A stretch of DNA of 64,000 nt from JARRNE01 sp963824085 (GTDB lineage: Bacteria; Pseudomonadota; Gammaproteobacteria; Chromatiales; Chromatiaceae), in assembly GCA_963824085.1 (NCBI GenBank), contig CAWGNT010000023.1, positions 62,001 to 126,000 of the forward strand. Reading direction: 5' to 3'. A program made the translations under genes and the position numbers. Position 1 is the stretch's first letter. Each line of letters opens with the position of its first letter. The notes beneath the pieces are model-generated. The model did not search any database. It was not told where the DNA came from and worked only from the letters and a program-made list of their open reading frames with translations. This document shows positions 8,966-17,541 of the stretch, piece by piece.

Positions 8966-10216
8966 TTATTGGCTGGGGGGGGTCAGATCGAGCTCGGGGG
9001 CAGGATCTGCCTCCGGATGCATCGCCAGCACCACGGGGGATGTGCGCACCAGAGACACGAACGCGCCCTGCGCCTCAGTCGGCGGCGGCACACTGCGCAC
9101 CATTCGGTAAGCCCCAAAGAGGCCCAGCAGTGCCGCGGTTGCTGCTGAAAGGGCCGGCAGCCCCACGGGCCCGGCCTCCTGCATCGCAAGACCGCCCAGC
9201 AATGGCCCCGCCAACGCGCCGAGGCCGTACATCAAAAGCAGACCGCGTGTAGCCTCCAGCACCTGGCCCGGGTGCAGGTGATCATTGGTGTGGGCAACGC
9301 TCAAACCGTAGAGGGAGAACATGAGTCCCCCGTACAGGAACGCGGACGGGACCACCCCGGGGCGGCCCTGGACCACGATCACACCCGCGACCGTGGCCAC
9401 AGCGGCGGTCGCGAAGCTGACGAAAACCAGCACCGTGCGCCGGTCGACCCGGTCCGACACGTGCCCGATGGGCCACTGCAACAGGGCGCCACCCAAGATG
9501 GTGGCGCTCATCAGGGTGGCAATTTGCCCTTCATCCAAGGCAAGGCGCTGGCCGAACACCGGCGCCATGCCCCAAAACATGCCGTTCACCGCACCTGCTC
9601 CGAGTGCACCCGCGGCGCCAAGCGGCGAGATACGGAACAGCTGACCGAGGCCAACGGCGACGGAGACATCGATGCGCGGCTCGGTGACCCTGGTCATTGC
9701 CACCGGAACCAGCCCAAGGCTGATCAGGATCGCCGAAAGGGCGAACAGCGTGAGGCCCGACGGATCGTCGGCCAAGAGAAGGATCTGACCCACGGCGAGC
9801 GCAAACAGCGTGCTCATCATGTAGGAGGCGAAGATGCGGCCCCGGGCAGGCCCTGCGCTCTGCTCGTTGAGCCAACTCTCCACTACCATGTAGAGACCCA
9901 CGACGCAGATGCCGTTGACCACGCGCAGGACGAACCAGACCCAAGGGTCGACGAGCAGGCCGAAAGCCAGTGCGCAGGAGGCGCCGAGGGCCGCAAAGGC
10001 GGAAAAGGAGCGGATATGCCCCACGTTGCGCACGATTCGGGGCGCAAAGAGGGTGCCGAGGACATAGCCTGCGTAATAGCCGGCCATGATGAACCCGATC
10101 TCCAGGCTGCCGAAGAGCTCGATAGTCGCGCGGACCCCCAACAGGGTTCCGAGCAGACCCACCCCCACCAACAGCAGGCCGAGTCCACTGAGCACAATCA
10201 AGATGGTTGGCGTCAC
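8966..10216 (-). CDS. MFS transporter, YcaD-like
   Basis: A 416-residue polytopic membrane protein with twelve hydrophobic segments. Family signs include the first-helix region GVGLLGTLLGVRATIELFG, the helix-2/3 phrase GYYAGYVLGTLFAPRIVRNVGH, and the conserved helix-4/5 region RVVNGICVVGLYMVVESWLN. The last is typical of the YcaD branch of the major facilitator superfamily. The substrate is unknown. The gene points away from dcd, with about 150 bp between the two starts. Confidence 0.85.
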   Translation of the reverse strand: MTPTILIVLSGLGLLLVGVGLLGTLLGVRATIELFGSLEIGFIMAGYYAGYVLGTLFAPRIVRNVGHIRSFSAFAALGASCALAFGLLVDPWVWFVLRVVNGICVVGLYMVVESWLNEQSAGPARGRIFASYMMSTLFALAVGQILLLADDPSGLTLFALSAILISLGLVPVAMTRVTEPRIDVSVAVGLGQLFRISPLGAAGALGAGAVNGMFWGMAPVFGQRLALDEGQIATLMSATILGGALLQWPIGHVSDRVDRRTVLVFVSFATAAVATVAGVIVVQGRPGVVPSAFLYGGLMFSLYGLSVAHTNDHLHPGQVLEATRGLLLMYGLGALAGPLLGGLAMQEAGPVGLPALSAATAALLGLFGAYRMVRSVPPPTEAQGAFVSLVRTSPVVLAMHPEADPAPELDLTPPSQ

Positions 10217-10368
10217 CGGCTTAGCCTGACGGAATCGCTAGGCGGAGTTGATCTCGGGCGGGGACGGCGGGAATCGGATAGGCTGCGGCCGTGTGCCGCC
10301 AACTGATTGGCGCTGCCTCCCGGCGCGTTGTACCCTGCCGTGCCTGCATCCTCCGTGGGACGATCCTT

Positions 10369-10938
10369 ATGTCCATCAAATCCGACCGTTGGATTCGGCG
10401 TATGGCGGAAACGATCGGCATGATCGAGCCATTCGAGCCGGGCCAGGTGCGCGAGTCCAAGGCCGGCGGCCGGGTCATCTCGTACGGCACCTCCAGCTAC
10501 GGTTACGACATCCGGTGTGCGGACGAATTCAAGATCTTCACCAATATCAATACGGCCATCGTCGACCCCAAGAATTTCGACGCCAAGAGCTTCGTCGACC
10601 TGAAGTCTGACGTCTGCATTATCCCGCCGAACTCCTTTGCCCTGGCGCGGACGGTGGAGTACTTTCGCATCCCGCGCAACGTGCTCACCGTCTGCCTGGG
10701 CAAGTCGACCTACGCCCGCTGCGGCATCATCGTAAACGTGACGCCGCTCGAGCCCGAATGGGAAGGTCACGTGACCCTGGAGTTCTCCAACACAACGCCC
10801 TTGCCTGCAAAGATCTACGCGAACGAGGGGGTGGCGCAGATCCTCTTCTTCGAGTCGGACGAGATCTGCGAGACATCCTACAGGGACCGAGGAGGCAAGT
10901 ACCAGGGTCAGCGCGGAGTCACGCTACCCAAGCCCTGA
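10369..10938 (+). CDS. dcd: dCTP deaminase
   Basis: Converts dCTP to dUTP in the pyrimidine nucleotide pathway. The 189-residue product starts MSIKSDRWIRRMAE and contains the family landmarks SYGYDIRC, PPNSFALARTVEYFRIPR, the phosphate/catalytic loop GKSTYARCG and the catalytic-glutamate strand GHVTLEFSNTTPLP. The C-terminal RGGKYQGQRGVTLPK closes over the nucleotide in known structures. The open frame extends upstream, but the ATG at 10369 gives the standard N-terminus and length. Confidence 0.97.
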   Translation: MSIKSDRWIRRMAETIGMIEPFEPGQVRESKAGGRVISYGTSSYGYDIRCADEFKIFTNINTAIVDPKNFDAKSFVDLKSDVCIIPPNSFALARTVEYFRIPRNVLTVCLGKSTYARCGIIVNVTPLEPEWEGHVTLEFSNTTPLPAKIYANEGVAQILFFESDEICETSYRDRGGKYQGQRGVTLPKP

Positions 10939-11082
10939 TTGGTCGTCGCCCGGAGCGTCCCCTGGCGCGACACCGCAATCTTCCGCCGCCGGGAGTTACC
11001 AAGTCTTGGTCAGGCTTACGGAGTGCGATCGGCTGAGGGCGTGCGTGGGCAAGCCAGTGCGCACATCAGATTGGCGGGAAAT

Positions 11083-11159
11083 TGGTCGGGGTGACTGGAT
11101 TCGAACCAGCGACTCCTACGTCCCGAACGTAGTGCTCTACCAGGCTGAGCTACACCCCG
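11083..11159 (-). tRNA. tRNA-Pro(CGG)
   Basis: On the minus strand: the acceptor stem CGGGGTG/CACCCCG, the D arm AGCTCAGCCTGGTAGAGC, the anticodon arm CTACG-TTCGGGA-CGTAG (anticodon CGG), a T arm containing GGTTCGAATCC, and an encoded CCA end. The first base lies one base beyond the stop codon of ispB, so the tRNA is probably processed from an ispB transcript or has its promoter inside ispB. Confidence 0.95.
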
Positions 11160-11160
11160 A

Positions 11161-12129
11161 TTAGTAGGACCGGCTGAGCGCGAAATCCGCCAGCCTTTCG
11201 AGCGCCGTTCGATGATTCGACGGGGGAAGAAGGGCGGCAGCGGCCTTGGCCGAGTCCACGTAACGTCGTGCGAGCGCGAGAGTGTATTCGATCGCATGGG
11301 TCGATTCAATCGCCTCGGCCACCGCAGTCATCCGATCGCGGCCACCGCTCTCGATCGCCTGACGCAGCTGCTGGCGCTGCTCGCCGCTTCCCGCTTGCAT
11401 CGCACGAATGACCGGCAAGGTGGGCTTGCCCTCCGCCAGGTCGTCACCGATGTTCTTCCCGAGCTCATCGCTGTCGGCCCGGTAATCGAGCGCGTCGTCC
11501 ATCAGCTGGAACGCGATTCCCAGACCACGCCCATAGCGTCCCATGGCCTCTTCGATTTCGGTCGACGACTCCGCCAACACGGCGCCCAGCCGCGTCCCCG
11601 CCTCGAACAGGGTTGCCGTCTTGCGCTCGATCACCTCCATGTAGCGCTCCTCGGTCGTCTCGGGGTCATTGCAGTTCAGTAGCTGCAAGACCTCCCCCTC
11701 GGCGATGCGGTTGGTCGCATGGGAAAGGATGTCCATGACCCGCATGCTGTCCACTTCGACCATCATCTCGAAGGCGCGGGAGTAGAGAAAATCCCCGACC
11801 AGGACGCTGGCCTCATTGCCCCACACGGCGTTCGCGGTCTCGCGGTTACGACGCAGCAGCGACCCGTCCACCACGTCGTCGTGCAGCAGGGTCGCCGTGT
11901 GAATGAACTCGACAATGGCGGCTAGATCAATGTGCCGCGCTCCACCGTAGCAGCAGGCTCGGGCGGACAGCAAAACGGCCAAAGGCCGCAGGCGCTTGCC
12001 ACCGCTGTTGACGATGTAGTGGCCGATCTGGTTGATCAGCACTACATCAGACTTCAGGCGCCGCAGGATCAACCGGTCGACCGCCAGGATGTCCTCGGCG
12101 ACGGGCTCCCGGATCGCGGACAATTGCAT
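11161..12129 (-). CDS. ispB: octaprenyl diphosphate synthase
   Basis: An all-trans polyprenyl diphosphate synthase that makes the quinone side chain. Both Asp-rich motifs are present: LLHDDVVDGSLLRR (first) and FQLMDDALDYR (second). GGKRLRP, the substrate-binding loop, lies near residue 44. The length of 322 residues matches E. coli IspB. It is divergent from rplU, the arrangement seen in many Gammaproteobacteria. Its stop codon abuts tRNA-Pro. The exact prenyl chain length cannot be read from the sequence. Confidence 0.95.
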   Translation of the reverse strand: MQLSAIREPVAEDILAVDRLILRRLKSDVVLINQIGHYIVNSGGKRLRPLAVLLSARACCYGGARHIDLAAIVEFIHTATLLHDDVVDGSLLRRNRETANAVWGNEASVLVGDFLYSRAFEMMVEVDSMRVMDILSHATNRIAEGEVLQLLNCNDPETTEERYMEVIERKTATLFEAGTRLGAVLAESSTEIEEAMGRYGRGLGIAFQLMDDALDYRADSDELGKNIGDDLAEGKPTLPVIRAMQAGSGEQRQQLRQAIESGGRDRMTAVAEAIESTHAIEYTLALARRYVDSAKAAAALLPPSNHRTALERLADFALSRSY

Positions 12130-12284
12130 CTTGAGGGGCGAGATTCAGAAGAAGAGATGTACAGTAGGGCGTTCGGATGCTAGGGGCCGTGGTTTGGGCT
12201 GTCAAGCCGGCCGTACACCGGCGAGCTGCAACACGGGCCATTGTCCGCGCGACGTTCGACGCCGGCGCCAAGGCGCTCTGCGCA

Positions 12285-12314
12285 TTGACGCCCTACGCGC
12301 CCCCTGAGTATCAT
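12285..12314 (+). promoter_or_regulatory. probable rplU-rpmA promoter
   Basis: TTGACG (12285-12290) and TATCAT (12309-12314), spaced 18 bp apart, lie about 65 bp upstream of the rplU start in the divergent ispB-rplU interval. Confidence 0.55.
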
Positions 12315-12380
12315 TGCCGGTCTTTTACGCCGCCCCTTTTCCGAGTGGGCGCGGATGTCAGCTCTGGGGAGTTCTATCTC

Positions 12381-12695
12381 ATGTACGCCGTCATACAAGC
12401 CGGGGGCAAGCAGTATCGCGTCGCCGAAGGCGACACCCTCAAGGTTGAAAAGATCGCGGCAGACGAGGGCGCGAACGTCGAGCTCGACAAGGTCCTCATG
12501 GTCGCGGACGGTGACGACGTGAAGCTTGGCAAGCCGTTCCTGGAAGGCGGCAAGGTGACTGCGACCGTCAAGGCACACGGCCGCGCCAAGAAGGTCAAGA
12601 TCATCAAGTTCCGCCGGCGCAAGCACCACCTCAAGCGCCAAGGGCACCGCCAGTGGTTCACGGAGCTGACGATCACCGGCATCAACGCGGGCTGA
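12381..12695 (+). CDS. rplU: 50S ribosomal protein L21
   Basis: A 104-residue 23S rRNA-binding protein of the large subunit. The N-terminus MYAVIQAGGKQYRV and the C-terminal basic signature KFRRRKHHLKRQGHRQ are characteristic. The open frame continues upstream, but the ATG at 12381 gives the usual N-terminus and length. The gene is followed 13 bp later by rpmA, the universal partner. Confidence 0.98.
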   Translation: MYAVIQAGGKQYRVAEGDTLKVEKIAADEGANVELDKVLMVADGDDVKLGKPFLEGGKVTATVKAHGRAKKVKIIKFRRRKHHLKRQGHRQWFTELTITGINAG

Positions 12696-12708
12696 GGAGA
12701 GCAACACC

Positions 12709-12966
12709 ATGGCACACAAGAAAGCAGGCGGCAGCTCGCGGAACGGGCGCGATTCGGAGTCCAAGCGGCTAGGCGTGAAGATTTTCGGGGGTCAGCGCGT
12801 GACGGCCGGCAGCATAATCGTCCGTCAGCGGGGAACCCAATTTCACGGAGGGGTAAACGTGGGTTGCGGCCGAGACCACACCCTTTTCGCACTGGCCGAC
12901 GGGGTGGTCAAGTTCGAGGTGAAAGGCCCTAAGAACCGTAGGTTCGTCAGCATCGAAAGCGCCTGA
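12709..12966 (+). CDS. rpmA: 50S ribosomal protein L27
   Basis: 85 residues. It starts MAHKKAGGSSRNGRDSES, the flexible N-terminal tail that reaches the peptidyl transferase centre, and contains KIFGGQRVTAGSIIVRQRG. An AGGAG ribosome binding site lies in the short gap after rplU. A strong terminator follows. Confidence 0.98.
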   Translation: MAHKKAGGSSRNGRDSESKRLGVKIFGGQRVTAGSIIVRQRGTQFHGGVNVGCGRDHTLFALADGVVKFEVKGPKNRRFVSIESA

Positions 12967-12990
12967 CCCACACCCTTTACGATCGTGTGA

Positions 12991-13015
12991 AGCCTCGCCG
13001 CTCGGCGAGGCTTTT
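12991..13015 (+). terminator. Rho-independent terminator of rplU-rpmA
   Basis: A perfect 10-bp stem AGCCTCGCCG / CGGCGAGGCT with a CT loop, followed by a short T run. It lies 25 bp after the rpmA stop and separates ribosomal protein genes from obgE. Confidence 0.85.
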
Positions 13016-13130
13016 GCGTTTCTGAGGGAACCATCCGGAAAGATCCTAGCCCCCCAAATGCCGTCGCTTGGAGCGCACTGAGTCGGGGCGGTGGGCCCCG
13101 TCCAAACAATGCCTAGATGCGACATACATT

Positions 13131-13269
13131 GGCACCAAGAAGAGCACGAAGGGCTCTAATGTTGTATGGGTGTCCTGGTTATCACGTTGCGGGTGGTGCT
13201 GCGCCGCGCGTTTCATCTTCAGCCCGGCGTGTTTCTTCGTGGCCTTCGTGGTGAACAGCTCTTTCTAGG
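13131..13269. repeat. dispersed repeat with CGAAG-type arms, copy 1
   Basis: The left arm contains AAGAGCACGAAGG and the right arm TTCTTCGTGGCCTTCGTGG, so the ends are roughly inverted. The last 22 bases before the obgE start (GTGGTGAACAGCTCTTTCTAGG) are found again at 60.9 kb, where the whole element also recurs with a divergent centre. The element runs directly into the obgE start codon. Confidence 0.65.
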
Positions 13270-14346
13270 ATGAAATTCGTCGACGAAGCCAAAATTCGCG
13301 TCGTGGCCGGCGATGGCGGTGACGGCTGCGTAAGCTTTCGGCGGGAAAAGTACATCCCGAAGGGCGGCCCGGACGGGGGTGATGGCGGTAACGGCGGCAC
13401 TATCTATCTCATCGCAGACAGTGGCCTCAATACGCTCGCGGACTTTCGCTACCATCGCCTGTTTCGGGCCGAGAGGGGCCGCAACGGCATGGGTCGCAAC
13501 ATGACCGGCCGCAGCGGCCAGGACCTGTTGATCCGAGTGCCTACGGGTACCCGGGTGTCCGATCAGGAAACGGGTGAGCAGATCGGCGAGCTGCTCACCA
13601 ACGGCGAGCGGCTGCTCGTGGCTCAAGGCGGCTTCCACGGCATCGGAAATACCCGTTTCAAGTCGAGCACCAACCGGGCGCCGCGTCAGTCTACGCCCGG
13701 CACGCCGGGGGAGCAGCGGGATCTCCATCTCGAGCTCGTACTGCTCGCCGACGTCGGTCTCCTGGGTCTTCCCAACGTAGGAAAGTCGAGCCTGATCCGC
13801 CGGGTGTCGAGCGCACGGCCAAAGGTCGCTGACTACCCGTTCACCACGCTGTATCCCCACCTCGGCGTGGTGTACCAGGGACAGGGGCGCAGCTTCGTGA
13901 TTGCAGACATACCGGGCGTGCTCGAAGGCGCGGCACAGGGAGCGGGTTTGGGAACCCGATTCCTGAAGCACCTGGAGCGCACGCGCCTCCTGCTGCACCT
14001 GGTGGACATCGCACCGCTGGATGAAGCGGCCGAGCCGGTGGATCAAGTCAGGACCGTAGAAGGGGAGCTTGCCGAGTTCTCCACCGAGCTGGCAGCGAAG
14101 GAGCGTTGGCTAGTTCTCAACAAGATCGACTTGCTCGCTGACTCCGACTACCAGCAGCGGCGAGCGCGGCTCTTGGACCAGCTCGGCTGGGAGGGTCCGG
14201 TCTTTGGCGTCTCCGCGCTCACGGGCGAGGGTACTGGGAAGCTAGCCGAGGCCCTGATGTGCCGAGTGGAGCAGGACAAGGTGGCTGCCGGCGTGCGACC
14301 CGAGGACGATGAAGCCGACGAAGTCGATTGGGATCCCCTCAGCTAG
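13270..14346 (+). CDS. obgE: Obg GTPase
   Basis: A ribosome-associated GTPase of 358 residues. Its N-terminal glycine-rich Obg fold contains MKFVDEAKIRVVAGDGGDG. The G domain follows, with G1 GLPNVGKSSL, G3 DIPGVLEGAAQGAGLG and G4 NKID, and then an acidic C-terminal tail (EDDEADEVDWD) as in E. coli ObgE. The conserved N-terminus fixes the ATG at 13270. A repeat element ends immediately before this ATG, so there is no separate Shine-Dalgarno at the usual distance; TAGG is directly adjacent. It is followed 40 bp later by proB. Confidence 0.96.
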   Translation: MKFVDEAKIRVVAGDGGDGCVSFRREKYIPKGGPDGGDGGNGGTIYLIADSGLNTLADFRYHRLFRAERGRNGMGRNMTGRSGQDLLIRVPTGTRVSDQETGEQIGELLTNGERLLVAQGGFHGIGNTRFKSSTNRAPRQSTPGTPGEQRDLHLELVLLADVGLLGLPNVGKSSLIRRVSSARPKVADYPFTTLYPHLGVVYQGQGRSFVIADIPGVLEGAAQGAGLGTRFLKHLERTRLLLHLVDIAPLDEAAEPVDQVRTVEGELAEFSTELAAKERWLVLNKIDLLADSDYQQRRARLLDQLGWEGPVFGVSALTGEGTGKLAEALMCRVEQDKVAAGVRPEDDEADEVDWDPLS

Positions 14347-14386
14347 TTCCGCATCGCTATCCCCAAGCCCTCGGACAGAGACCCGC

Positions 14387-15511
14387 ATGATTTCCCGCGA
14401 CAGGATCCCGCTAACCCGCCGCTGGGTGGTGAAGATCGGCAGTGCCCTGCTCACGCGCAACGGTCAGGGGCTTGATCGGCAAGTCCTCGCGCCTTGGGTG
14501 GAACAGATGACCGAGCTGCGCCGTGCCGGCAGCGACCTTGTTCTGGTCTCCTCCGGAGCGGTTGCCGAGGGCATGTGCCGCATGGGCTGGGCACGCCGCC
14601 CGAAGTCTCTGCACGAGCTTCAGGCCGCTGCCGCAATCGGCCAGATGGGATTGGTTAGGGCCTACGAGGACTGCTTCCAGCGGCGGGGGCTGCACACCGC
14701 TCAGGTCTTGCTCACACGCGACGACCTGGCCGACCGTGAGCGTTACCTCAATGCCCGCAGTACCCTGCGCACCCTTCTCCGGCTCGGCGTGATACCCGTG
14801 GTGAATGAGAACGACACGGTGGCCACGGACGAGCTTCGCTTCGGAGACAACGACACCCTCGCCGCGCTGGTCGCCAACCTGATCGAGGCCGACCTCCTGG
14901 TGCTCCTCACCGATCAGGACGGGCTGTTCGACCACGACCCGCGGGTCGACGCCGAGGCGCGGATTATTCACGAGAGCAGAGTCGACGACCCGGATCTCGA
15001 CGCCGTGGCGGGCGGAAGCGTCAGCGGGCTGGGCCGCGGCGGGATGATCACGAAGATACGCGCCGCGCGGCTGGCTGCGCGTTCCGGCACGCCCACCGTC
15101 ATCGCACCTGGGCGCGGTGAGGCGGTGCTGGCGCGCGTCCGCGCCGGTGAGGTGGTCGGCACGCTAATCAAGCCCGTTCAGGAACCGCAGACTGCGCGCA
15201 AGCAATGGCTGGCGGGTCAGCTGCAGCTGCGCGGCCGCCTCACGCTCGACACCGGCGCGATCCATGCGCTGCGGACACAGGGAAAAAGCCTCCTGGCTGT
15301 TGGGGTCAAGGCCGTTAGAGGTGCGTTTAACCGCGGCGAGCTGGTGGCCTGCGTTGATGACAGCGGACGAGAGGTGGCCCGCGGGCTCGTCAACTACGAC
15401 GCTCACGACACGGCCCGTGTCATGGGCAAATCGAGCGCCCGGTTCGAGGAGATCCTGGGCTATATCGATGAGCCGGAGCTGATCCACCGGGACAACCTGG
15501 TGCTCGTGTGA
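14387..15511 (+). CDS. proB: glutamate 5-kinase
   Basis: The first enzyme of proline synthesis, phosphorylating glutamate. The 374-residue product starts MISRDRIPLTRRWVVKIGSALL and shows the amino-acid kinase core: LVSSGAVAEG, VVNENDTVATDELRFGDND and LLTDQDGL. The C-terminal PUA domain occupies about residues 270-374. The ATG at 14387 places the kinase domain at the normal distance from the N-terminus. The obgE-proB order is typical of Gammaproteobacteria. Confidence 0.96.
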   Translation: MISRDRIPLTRRWVVKIGSALLTRNGQGLDRQVLAPWVEQMTELRRAGSDLVLVSSGAVAEGMCRMGWARRPKSLHELQAAAAIGQMGLVRAYEDCFQRRGLHTAQVLLTRDDLADRERYLNARSTLRTLLRLGVIPVVNENDTVATDELRFGDNDTLAALVANLIEADLLVLLTDQDGLFDHDPRVDAEARIIHESRVDDPDLDAVAGGSVSGLGRGGMITKIRAARLAARSGTPTVIAPGRGEAVLARVRAGEVVGTLIKPVQEPQTARKQWLAGQLQLRGRLTLDTGAIHALRTQGKSLLAVGVKAVRGAFNRGELVACVDDSGREVARGLVNYDAHDTARVMGKSSARFEEILGYIDEPELIHRDNLVLV

Positions 15512-15549
15512 GCGCTCGTCCGGGTGCCCGGCGGCCAGTTGAGGCAGTC

Positions 15550-15625
15550 AACCGCCGAGACGCAAAGGATACTGGCAGATCGGCCACGACGCGCACGAGC
15601 TTGAGGCCCTCTGCATCCCTGCGGT
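15550..15625. repeat. small inverted repeat of the ACCGC-GAGACGCA type
   Basis: The left arm ACCGCCGAGACGCAAAGG (15550-15567) and the right arm CCCTCTGCATCCCTGCGGT (15607-15625) are partly complementary. A related string, ACCGCAGAGACACAGCGG, occurs at 20.36 kb. This resembles the accgcagagacgcagag-type dispersed repeats seen in many proteobacterial chromosomes. Confidence 0.45.
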
Positions 15626-15679
15626 CCGATCCTTCCCGCTCTGCCGAATTGTGGGGCACGGCGAACGAAGAAAAAGCCC

Positions 15680-16384
15680 TCAAGCGCCTGGCAGATCGAA
15701 CGCCAGAATCTCCGACTCGTCCGTTGCGCTCAGCGTGATTTCCGCCTCGTCTCTCAGCGTCAGGCCGTCACCCGCCGAGAGCTCCTGGTCGTTCACCCGG
15801 GCGCACCCCCGGGCCAGGTGCACGTAACCCATGCGGCCAGGTGGGAGTCTGTGGCTCGCGCTGGCCTCGGCGGCTAGGAGGGCGCCGTACAAGAGCCCGT
15901 CCTGTTGGGTCGGAATCGACCCGTCGCGACCCTCCGGCGAGACCAGCAGCCGCAGCCGGCCCCGACGCTCTGCACTCGGGAAGTTCCTCTGGTTGTAGCC
16001 GGGCTGCACGCCGGTGCGGTTCGGCTGCAGCCAGATCTGGAGGAAGTGCACCGGCTCGCTCCGCGAGTGATTGAATTCGCTATGACGCACACCCGTGCCT
16101 GCGCTCATGTGCTGGACGTCACCGGGCCGGATGACCGAGCCGTTTCCCATGCTGTCCTTGTGCTCCAGCGCACCTTCCAGCACATAGGTCACGATCTCCA
16201 TGTCGCGATGGCCATGGGTAGCGAAGCCGCCGCCGGCGGCCACCGTGTCGTCGTTGATCACACGGAGATTGGAGACTCCCATGTAGCGGGGGTCGTGATA
16301 GTCCGCGAAGGAAAAGCTGTGAAAGCTGTTCAGCCAGCTGAGGCGAGAGTGGCCCCGCTCGTCGGCGCGTCGGATCTCGATCAT
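15680..16384 (-). CDS. pirin family protein
   Basis: A bicupin of 234 residues. The N-terminal cupin holds the metal-binding set: HGHRDMEIV at about residues 57-65 and VRHSEFNHS further on, after the typical start SFHSFSFADYHDPRYMG. Pirins bind Fe or another metal. Some, such as E. coli YhhW, have quercetinase activity; others act as regulators. The role here cannot be decided. A GGAGGTGCC ribosome binding site precedes the ATG. It is a single gene between proB and lgt. Confidence 0.9.
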   Translation of the reverse strand: MIEIRRADERGHSRLSWLNSFHSFSFADYHDPRYMGVSNLRVINDDTVAAGGGFATHGHRDMEIVTYVLEGALEHKDSMGNGSVIRPGDVQHMSAGTGVRHSEFNHSRSEPVHFLQIWLQPNRTGVQPGYNQRNFPSAERRGRLRLLVSPEGRDGSIPTQQDGLLYGALLAAEASASHRLPPGRMGYVHLARGCARVNDQELSAGDGLTLRDEAEITLSATDESEILAFDLPGA

Positions 16385-16534
16385 GGCACCTCCTCCAGAC
16401 GAAGACTTCTCCCGGGAGAATGGTTCCTGTCAGGCCGGAAATACACAGGGCGAACCGAAAAAGCCGTATGAGGGCTCTATATCACCTGCTTTCGTGCTCT
16501 TCGCGGTTTCGAGTGCCGAATGTGCATTGAGCGG

Positions 16535-17389
16535 CTACTTTGCATCCACCGAAGGAGTGGACGGCGAACGTCGGCGCGCGTAGGCGAGTCCCAGCAAGAC
16601 CGCGCCAGCCAGCAGCATGGGCAGACTCAAGAGCTGCCCCATGGTCACCCACCCGAAGGCCAGGTAGCCGAGCTGAGCGTCGGGTTGGCGGACAAACTCT
16701 ATCCCGAAACGAAACAGCCCGTAGCCGAGGAGGAAGACGCCTGACACCGCCATGGTGGGACGGGGGCGGCGCGAGAAGAACCAGACGATGAGAAAGAGGA
16801 CCACGCCCTCCAGAGCCGCCTCGTAAAGCTGGGAGGGGTGCAGCGGAGCACTCCACTCGGCGCCTGCCGGGAGATCGCGGCAATAGAGTGGAAAGCGCTC
16901 GCACGGGACCCTCATACCCCACGGCAGGTGGGTCTCATGCCCCCACAGCTCGCCATTGATGAAGTTGCCCAGCCGCCCGGCGAGGAGTCCGACGGGCACC
17001 AGGGGTGCGATGAAGTCGGTCACCTCGAAGAAACGCCGCCCGTGGCGGCGTGCGAAGAGCCACATGGCGGTCAGAACCCCGATCAGCCCGCCGTGAAAGG
17101 ACATACCGCCCTCCCATACCTTGAAAAGGTTGAGCGGGTTAGCGGCAAGCTGATCGAACCCGTAGAAGACCATGTAGCCCAAACGGCCGCCGACGATCGT
17201 CCCCAGCACACCGTAAAAGAGCACGTCGTCCACCATCTGGACACTCCAGCCGGAATCCGGGCGTGAGGCCCTGTAGCGGCCGAGCAGCCAGAAGGCCGTG
17301 AAGCCGACCAAGTACATGAGCCCGTACCAATGGATCTTAAGCGGTCCGATGGACAGGGCGATGGGATCGATGTCGGGGTACGTCAGCAT
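16535..17389 (-). CDS. lgt: prolipoprotein diacylglyceryl transferase
   Basis: An inner-membrane enzyme that adds diacylglycerol to the Cys of lipoprotein precursors. The 284-residue polytopic protein has the Lgt signature GRLGNFINGELWG, preceded by GGMSFHGGLIGV and the catalytic-region RLGYMVFY. I chose the ATG at 17389 (MLTYPDIDPIA), which gives the normal Lgt N-terminus; a GTG 18 bases upstream is the alternative. Several lipoproteins in this window would be its clients. Confidence 0.96.
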   Translation of the reverse strand: MLTYPDIDPIALSIGPLKIHWYGLMYLVGFTAFWLLGRYRASRPDSGWSVQMVDDVLFYGVLGTIVGGRLGYMVFYGFDQLAANPLNLFKVWEGGMSFHGGLIGVLTAMWLFARRHGRRFFEVTDFIAPLVPVGLLAGRLGNFINGELWGHETHLPWGMRVPCERFPLYCRDLPAGAEWSAPLHPSQLYEAALEGVVLFLIVWFFSRRPRPTMAVSGVFLLGYGLFRFGIEFVRQPDAQLGYLAFGWVTMGQLLSLPMLLAGAVLLGLAYARRRSPSTPSVDAK

Positions 17390-17541
17390 GGGGGCGCATG
17401 TTACCACGCACGCTGCGACCTTTAGCCGCGCCGGCTGGAATCACGTCGCCGTAGCACCCGCGCGCTCGATGCCCGGACAGGTCTGGCGGTCGTCCGCGTA
17501 TGCCTGGATACTCTGGAGACCTCAGCCTCCTCGAGCATCCA

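Noticed and set aside
9272..10306. 344-codon plus-strand frame opposite the MFS gene
   Set aside because: Shadow of the membrane protein gene; composition rich in His, Gly, Asp and Arg from the reverse strand of hydrophobic codons.
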